From a virus, in IMG/VR virus record IMGVR_UViG_3300032046_000001, positions 168,551 to 232,550 of that record: DNA of 64,000 nucleotides. One strand, written 5' to 3'. The notes under the pieces were generated by a model that searched no databases, was not told the origin of the DNA, and was given only the letters and a program-made list of their open reading frames with translations. Positions 58,595-64,000 of the stretch are shown piece by piece. Position numbers and translations under genes: made by a program. Position 1 is the stretch's first letter. Each line of letters starts with the position of its first letter.

Positions 58595-59023
58595 ATGAAC
58601 CTTCTTGATCGCTTCAATCAACAGATTGTTGGTTCACAAAAAAAATTATTTGATTATATATCAATAATATCACCGTCTGGAGATTTTTCTAAGATTCAAG
58701 ATATTGAAGTGATATTATCTTCTTGGAATAATATTTTATTAACCCCAACTGGAACATTTCCTTTTGATAAAGATTTTGGATCAAATCTAATGAATTTTAT
58801 TTTCGAACCAGCAGATACTGGTACTGCTGAAATGATTAAAAGTGAAATTAGATCGAAGTTGAATAAGTATGATGATAGAGCTTCAATAACCAATATTCAA
58901 ATAAATTTTTTAAACAATCAAAAAGGTTTTAACGTTGATATAGAAGTCAGTTATAATGGTGAAAAAGCTCTATTATCTGCTACAATTAGTGAATCATTAT
59001 ATTTTCAATTTCTCCGACAATAG
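58595..59023 (+). CDS. Baseplate wedge protein, gp25-like
   Basis: 142 residues, the T4 gp25 / P2 W family size. NNILLTPTGTFPFDKDFGSN and IFEPADTGTAEMIKSEIR are the characteristic core; NIQINFLNNQKGFNVDIEV is the closing strand pair. It nucleates sheath assembly on the baseplate. AAAGGAG precedes the ATG. Confidence 0.9.
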   Translation: MNLLDRFNQQIVGSQKKLFDYISIISPSGDFSKIQDIEVILSSWNNILLTPTGTFPFDKDFGSNLMNFIFEPADTGTAEMIKSEIRSKLNKYDDRASITNIQINFLNNQKGFNVDIEVSYNGEKALLSATISESLYFQFLRQ

Positions 59024-59031
59024 GTGATAGT

Positions 59032-59340
59032 ATGGCTGAAGACGTAACAAAAAAATTAATAACACAATTATATAAAAAGATGGAAGCGGATGCATCTAAC
59101 TCATGTAAAGCCAGAAGTAAAGATGAGATAGAACACAAAATTTGTTTTTATCAAAAAATGTCAAATAATGCCAGAAATTTAATTTCCAAATTGAATGGAC
59201 AAATGGGCGCATGTATTGGTTCAAAGAATCCTCTTTCTTGTAGAAAAAGATTACAATCAATAATTGATTATTTAAGAACTAAAGAAGATAAATTCGATAC
59301 AAACATCCAACAATTAAAAAATTTACAGTCTGAGGTATAA
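59032..59340 (+). CDS. Cys-module protein C (stand-alone)
   Basis: 102 residues, helical, with SCKARSKDEIEHKICFYQ and ACIGSKNPLSCRKRL: the same four-Cys spacing (C-x10-13-C, about 30 residues, C-x6-7-C with K-N/D-P) as the C-terminal modules of 55610, 56224 and 59346. It lacks their N-terminal and hydrophobic parts. Confidence 0.58.
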   Translation: MAEDVTKKLITQLYKKMEADASNSCKARSKDEIEHKICFYQKMSNNARNLISKLNGQMGACIGSKNPLSCRKRLQSIIDYLRTKEDKFDTNIQQLKNLQSEV

Positions 59341-59345
59341 GGTTA

Positions 59346-59825
59346 ATGACAAAAAAAGAACTTAAAATATTTGTTGGAAAAATAGTATTATTATCTGAAT
59401 ATTCAGATTGTGCTAAAATAAATCTTTTAAAACTTATAATAGAATCTGATATTAATCAAATCAAAAATATAGCACTTGAAACTATTGATCATATTGATGA
59501 GAGTAATTTTATTGGTGTTGGAAGTAATATACTTTCTATGGCACAACAAAATCCTGTTACTACATACTACTTAGTAACATCAATGATTGATATTGCTCAT
59601 AAATTATATAAAAATATTTTTAGTCAATCTGCACAAGCATGTGTTGATGCGACTAATAAAGAAGAATGTATTAAAAAATATAAAATAAAAGCTCTTCAAG
59701 CCCAATTAAAAAAATTGACTGATGATATCCATTTATGTAAAAATGTCAAAGATCCAAATAAATGTTTTTATACAATCCAGAAAAAAATAAATAAATTAAA
59801 GTTCAAATTAAGGAAACTTAAATAA
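59346..59825 (+). CDS. Cys-module virion protein D
   Basis: 159 residues. N-terminal module (MTKKELKIFVGKIVLLSEYS, DCAKINLLKLI), hydrophobic helix (TTYYLVTSMIDIAHKLYKNI) and four-Cys module (ACVDATNKEECIKK ... CKNVKDPNKCFY). Shortest complete member of the family. Sits between baseplate genes. Confidence 0.62.
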   Translation: MTKKELKIFVGKIVLLSEYSDCAKINLLKLIIESDINQIKNIALETIDHIDESNFIGVGSNILSMAQQNPVTTYYLVTSMIDIAHKLYKNIFSQSAQACVDATNKEECIKKYKIKALQAQLKKLTDDIHLCKNVKDPNKCFYTIQKKINKLKFKLRKLK

Positions 59826-59827
59826 TT

Positions 59828-60481
59828 ATGTCAAACTTCCAATACTATAATAGAATTTATGATTATGTACGTGATTATCAAAGACTTGTATATGATAAAT
59901 ATTCAAAACATGGTGTGGCGTTTCCTGTAACTTACTATAATATAAATAAAAATAAAACAGTATGGGAAGATGAAAAAATATTTGGTGGAGCATATGAAAG
60001 AACTGGAGATTTATCTGGTATAAAATGGGATAAATATTTATTGCTACCAGTTTATTTTAATGAAGATGTAACAACAATTTTTGACGGTTCAGAAATTGGT
60101 TATATTAAGGAAGGTATAGGAACAATAACGATTCCTAGTTCATATGGTATTTTACCATATCCTGGAGATATAATAAAATTTGAACAAAGTTTTTTACAAC
60201 CGACGAATGACGTTTTTCCAATATATATAGTCACTGGTGTTGAAACAGCCACAAATTGTGAACTAACCTTTTGGAAATTAACCATTAATGTTTATCGATC
60301 AAGAACAATTAGTGATGTAGAAGAACAATTATCCGATAGTTATGTCTTTTTTGATTATACCAAAAAAATATATACGGTTCCCCAATCAACTTTCTTAACC
60401 AGGATGTTGATAAAAAATGAAGAAATTAAAAGTAGACTAAATAATATTTTTGACCAAAACAGCGGGTTCTACTTGTTATAG
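59828..60481 (+). CDS. Baseplate-region structural protein
   Basis: 217 residues (MSNFQYYNRIYDYVRDYQRL). Beta-rich centre with ITIPSSYGILPYPGDIIKFE, then TGVETATNCELTFWKLTINV. Placed between gp25-like and gp6-like genes, where T4-like phages encode wedge or tail-completion proteins, but no specific match. Followed by a GIY-YIG homing endonuclease. Confidence 0.6.
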   Translation: MSNFQYYNRIYDYVRDYQRLVYDKYSKHGVAFPVTYYNINKNKTVWEDEKIFGGAYERTGDLSGIKWDKYLLLPVYFNEDVTTIFDGSEIGYIKEGIGTITIPSSYGILPYPGDIIKFEQSFLQPTNDVFPIYIVTGVETATNCELTFWKLTINVYRSRTISDVEEQLSDSYVFFDYTKKIYTVPQSTFLTRMLIKNEEIKSRLNNIFDQNSGFYLL

Positions 60482-60490
60482 GATTTAATA

Positions 60491-61315
60491 ATGAATAATT
60501 TTTATATTTATGTTTATTTAGATTCCAGAAAGCCTGGAAAACATTGTTATGATAATATCTGTTTTTTATATGAACCAATTTATATTGGAAAAGGAAAAAA
60601 TGATAGATGGAAAGTTATTAATGGAAGAACTCCAATTTTTATTAATAAATTTAATAAAATTAAAAAATATGGGTTAAAACCAATTGTTATAAAGTTATAT
60701 GAAAATTTAAATGAAAATTTATCTCTTGAACTAGAAAAAAAATTAATTATTGAAATTGATAAAATAAATCCTGGAATTCTTATTAATATGACCAGTGGTG
60801 GTGAAGGAACGAGCGGGTATATACACACAGATGAAACAAAAAAAAGATTATCAGAGATAAGGAAAAATAAACAAATATCATTAGGTCAAAATAATCCAAT
60901 GTTTGATATTCATCGTTTTGGGAATAATGCACCACATTTTGGAAAAAAACATTCAGAAGAATCAAAAATTAAAATAAGTGAAAATAGAAAAGGAAAAAAT
61001 ACTGGAAAAGATAATCATAATTTTGGAAAACATCTTCCTAAAGAAACAAGAAATAAAATTAGTGAAAAACATAAAGGAAAATATATTTCACAAGAAACAA
61101 AAGTAAAACTATGTGAAAAACGTAAAAATAAAAAAGGAAATAATAGTCCAAACCATAAACTAACAGAACAACAAGTTATCCAAATAAAAATATTATTAAA
61201 AGAAGGAAATTTAACTCAACAAGAAATTGCCGATATGTTTGGAGTTAGTTCTATAACAATTTCAAAAATAAAAACAGGAAAAATTTGGTCGCATATTAAA
61301 TTGGGAGAAAATTAA
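60491..61315 (+). CDS. GIY-YIG homing endonuclease with NUMOD3 and HTH
   Basis: 274 residues. GIY-YIG core FYIYVYLDSRKPGKH ... PIYIGKGKNDRW at 3-40. NUMOD3-like repeats follow in the middle (HFGKKHSEESKIKISENRKG, NFGKHLPKETRNKISEKHKG), then the C-terminal helix-turn-helix (LTQQEIADMFGVSSITISKI). The C-terminus is nearly the same as the remnant at 8401. Stop/start overlap with the gp6-like gene (1 nt). Confidence 0.9.
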   Translation: MNNFYIYVYLDSRKPGKHCYDNICFLYEPIYIGKGKNDRWKVINGRTPIFINKFNKIKKYGLKPIVIKLYENLNENLSLELEKKLIIEIDKINPGILINMTSGGEGTSGYIHTDETKKRLSEIRKNKQISLGQNNPMFDIHRFGNNAPHFGKKHSEESKIKISENRKGKNTGKDNHNFGKHLPKETRNKISEKHKGKYISQETKVKLCEKRKNKKGNNSPNHKLTEQQVIQIKILLKEGNLTQQEIADMFGVSSITISKIKTGKIWSHIKLGEN

Positions 61316-63816
61316 TGGCAAATACACAAACATCATTATCATCTCAAATATATTCAAGTAGAGATCAAATTCGTAATCAGATAATTGATTATGCTAGAAC
61401 ATATCTGGAACTTGAAAATATAAGTCTCGTAAAGGGTAGTTTTCTTAGTTTTCTTGTTGAAACTCTAAGTACTCTCACAAGTAATTTAATTTTTTATGAA
61501 AGTTCGGTTTATAAAGAATTTTTCCTCACTAAAGCTCAAATTCCCGAAAGCGTTTTCAATTTATCGGCTTTTTTGGGATACAATACTGTTGAAGCATCAT
61601 ACGCTACAGCCAATGTGATGATGACTATTCCACTTGATTTTAATAATAGTCCAATTACAATTAATATACCAGAAGGTTTTCAATTTCATGCGAAAACTGT
61701 TCCATTTACAACCTATTATAATACTGATATTGTCATTACCAACAACAATCAAGTTTCAATAACTGTGACCGAAGATAATAAAATAGTAAATATTCCATAT
61801 ATTATTGACACAACAGCTAACAATAATTTCATGTTTGTATTACCAGTTAGACAATACGAAACTGTAACACAACAATTTCAAATAGATGAGGATCTTCAAA
61901 CTTTTCAGTTTTCATATGTTGATGTGCCATTAACAGGAAAAGTATCAACAATGACTGTTAGTGTGACAGATCCAGATGGGATAGCATCAACTTTATATAC
62001 TGAGTATAATAGTCTATATTTGATGTCTGCTGATGACTATGGTTATGTTTCTCGTAGAACTGATTTTGGTAGAAGAATATATTTTGGTAATGGTTTAATC
62101 GGTGTTCAACCAACTCCTGGATCTACAGTTACAGTGGCTGTTCAACAAACTTTAGGTTTAAATGGTAATGTTATTGGTGGTTCGATTGCCACTGGGGATA
62201 ATTTATATACCTTAGATGGTACAATCAATAAAAATATAAGTTATACTATAATAAATCCAGTTGCCGCAACTGGTGGTGAAGATGAAGAATCAGTAGAAGA
62301 AATTAGAAAAAATTCTATTGATAATTTAACATCATTACATAGACTTGTATCTCAAAATGATTATGTCAATGCTAATATTGTAATGCCAGATTCGCCTATT
62401 ACAGCCAATTCTCTCCCAGTTTTAAAACGTTCAGATCTTAGAGTTAATGAAATTCAATTATATACAAATTTAATATTTGGAACTAGTTCTGAAGAAACTG
62501 ATAATTTAGTTCCAACTAGAAACGCTTATCATTCTTATCCTTCAGGAACCACATATGTTCCACGTTTAAGTACTGTTAGTGTTGATGATACAGATTATTA
62601 TACTATGTTTGATATGAGAATTGATTCAATATATAATAGTGCGGCATATTATACCTATATTATGAATGAGATTTCTCAAACACCTACTTTGGTAAGAAGT
62701 TTTCTATTATCAACACCATATATTTTGACAGCAAATAATCTTGTCGTTTCAAAAACTGGTTCGTCGGCTGTTTTTGAATTAAGTTATAATTCAACCGAAG
62801 TTGATTATGATATGGCTGAATGTACTATGCAGATATTATCTACTGGATCAACTTATACAATGACGAATGATTATTTAAATAAAAAATTTACTTATACATT
62901 CACAAATTATACTGATGTTCCAGAAGATGAACAAACATTCTATTTTACTTTGATAAATCCCTCAAGTCAGAGTATCTCTATATATTCAAATGTTTTCACA
63001 TATAGAAAACCATTAGATTCGTTCATGTTAAGTAATCTTTCAACAGATGGTACAAGTATTGTAGTTTATGACATTCCGGTCATTCAACAATCTTATTATG
63101 ATTCCATAAATCAAGATACATTTGAATTACAGGTTTTACAATCTATATTAACCAATATGAATTTTATTAATTATAGGATGTTGACAGACTTTGTTAATCT
63201 TAAATTTGGTAATACAATTGGAAAATCAAGAGCAATGTTATTAAATAGTACTACTAAATTACCAGTTATTGATATATCATCATTACCAATTAATCCAAGT
63301 TTAGGTGACAGATATATTGTGGCCGAGTGTGATACAGTGAACGAAACTTATAAAAATCAGATTGCACAATGTATCACAGATACTACTAATGTAACTTGGG
63401 TTTATACAATACCAGTTTCAAATGATATAATATATGTTATGAATAAAGATAAAAAATATTTATATACAGGTAAAGACTGGTTTAGTCCTGTTTGTGATAT
63501 TCCTCTTGTAGTATCGTTGGAAGTATTTAAAGATGATCTTTATTCGGGTTCAGAAATAGATTTAACTAATTCAATACGATCTGGTTTGATAACTGAATTT
63601 GGTTCTAGATTTGGTTTAAACTGTCAAATTTACAGATCTGAAATTATTAAATATGTGCAAGGAATAGACGGGGTTGCTTATTGTACATTAATTGAACCCA
63701 AATCAGATATATTTTTTAATTTTGACTTAGAAGATTTAACTCAAGATGAATTACTTAAATATGGACCAGAATTCATATATTTCGATCAGAATTCAATTTC
63801 TATAATGATTTTATAA
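61315..63816 (+). CDS. Baseplate wedge protein, gp6-like
   Basis: 833 residues. The start (ARTYLELENISLVKGSF, VETLSTLTSNLIFYESSVYK) and AFLGYNTVEASYATANVM, then TDFGRRIYFGNGLIGVQPTP and TGGEDEESVEEIRKNSIDNL match T4 gp6 / phage Mu gp47 (baseplate J-like) proteins. It forms the core wedge ring around the hub. The C-terminal third (LEVFKDDLYSGSEIDL, FGSRFGLNCQIYRSEI) is also typical. Complete in the window. Confidence 0.85.
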   Translation: MANTQTSLSSQIYSSRDQIRNQIIDYARTYLELENISLVKGSFLSFLVETLSTLTSNLIFYESSVYKEFFLTKAQIPESVFNLSAFLGYNTVEASYATANVMMTIPLDFNNSPITINIPEGFQFHAKTVPFTTYYNTDIVITNNNQVSITVTEDNKIVNIPYIIDTTANNNFMFVLPVRQYETVTQQFQIDEDLQTFQFSYVDVPLTGKVSTMTVSVTDPDGIASTLYTEYNSLYLMSADDYGYVSRRTDFGRRIYFGNGLIGVQPTPGSTVTVAVQQTLGLNGNVIGGSIATGDNLYTLDGTINKNISYTIINPVAATGGEDEESVEEIRKNSIDNLTSLHRLVSQNDYVNANIVMPDSPITANSLPVLKRSDLRVNEIQLYTNLIFGTSSEETDNLVPTRNAYHSYPSGTTYVPRLSTVSVDDTDYYTMFDMRIDSIYNSAAYYTYIMNEISQTPTLVRSFLLSTPYILTANNLVVSKTGSSAVFELSYNSTEVDYDMAECTMQILSTGSTYTMTNDYLNKKFTYTFTNYTDVPEDEQTFYFTLINPSSQSISIYSNVFTYRKPLDSFMLSNLSTDGTSIVVYDIPVIQQSYYDSINQDTFELQVLQSILTNMNFINYRMLTDFVNLKFGNTIGKSRAMLLNSTTKLPVIDISSLPINPSLGDRYIVAECDTVNETYKNQIAQCITDTTNVTWVYTIPVSNDIIYVMNKDKKYLYTGKDWFSPVCDIPLVVSLEVFKDDLYSGSEIDLTNSIRSGLITEFGSRFGLNCQIYRSEIIKYVQGIDGVAYCTLIEPKSDIFFNFDLEDLTQDELLKYGPEFIYFDQNSISIMIL

Positions 63817-63852
63817 TAACTATGTTAACAAAAATAATAAAGGAGATTGAAT

Positions 63853-64000
63853 TTGAATAATTATTATATTTATATTTATTTAGATCCTCGTAAATCAGGA
63901 AAATATTTATATGGAGAGTATGAATTTGAATACAAACCATTTTATATTGGTAAAGGTAAAAATAGAAGATATTTGGATAAATGTGGAAGAAATCCAATTT
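63853..64000 (+). CDS. GIY-YIG homing endonuclease, partial
   Basis: Start TTG 63853 behind AGGAG; 49 codons before the right edge: [20 protein letters not shown] ... [13 protein letters not shown]. Same N-terminal core as at 18923 and 60491. The rest lies outside the window. Confidence 0.82.
   Translation, partial: MNNYYIYIYLDPRKSGKYLYGEYEFEYKPFYIGKGKNRRYLDKCGRNPI

Overview
This window is a strongly A+T-rich piece of a large tailed-phage genome of contractile-tail (myovirus) type. The direct evidence is a T4-like tail and baseplate set on the + strand: two tail-sheath paralogues, a tail tube, and gp26-, gp25- and gp6-like baseplate proteins. These sit beside a lysis set (M15 endolysin, holin-like protein), many free-standing homing endonucleases, and long runs of tiny overlapping leftward genes. 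Nothing in the sequence fixes the host. No rRNA, tRNA, integrase or host-like chromosomal operon was seen. Gene density is very high, many genes overlap by 4 nt (ATGA), and hairpin terminators mark unit ends.

Layout. (1) 1-12.7 kb, leftward: a WbpD-like sugar N-acetyltransferase, small unknown genes and zinc ribbons, a GGQ release-factor-like protein, an intein-containing metallophosphoesterase, an HExxH protease, the RNA ligase RtcB, and a PurZ-type adenylosuccinate synthetase with Ser in place of the catalytic Asp. (2) 12.8-31.3 kb, rightward: an HNH homing endonuclease, endolysin, virion and holin-like proteins, a tail sheath, a Vsr-like homing endonuclease, then a 2382-residue second sheath carrying about 36 kelch-like repeats. 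(3) 31.3-53.2 kb, leftward: a dense field of small paralogous proteins. It includes 12 proteins sharing an N-terminal F/Y-V-T-N-S-S-S signature, five related zinc-ribbon proteins, an adjacent radical SAM/SPASM enzyme, a pentapeptide-repeat protein, a tandem array whose gene junctions encode conserved termini in two frames, ThyX, and two HNH proteins. (4) 53.2-64 kb, rightward: a HAD phosphatase, tail tube, Cys-module proteins, baseplate genes and more homing endonucleases.

How it fits together. PurZ, ThyX and an NTP-utilising repair enzyme (RtcB) suggest a phage that remodels nucleotide pools, possibly replacing adenine with 2-aminoadenine, and counters RNA damage. The + strand blocks build and release the virion. 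The leftward small-gene fields look like early, host-interaction genes that expanded by duplication. Homing endonucleases are a major shaping force: about ten intact or partial copies, one intein, and four scars or remnants are visible. Three NUMOD4/HNH genes share a conserved structured leader and a hairpin that holds the ribosome-binding site in its loop. Four genes carry an apparent single extra base, which is either sequencing error or real decay.
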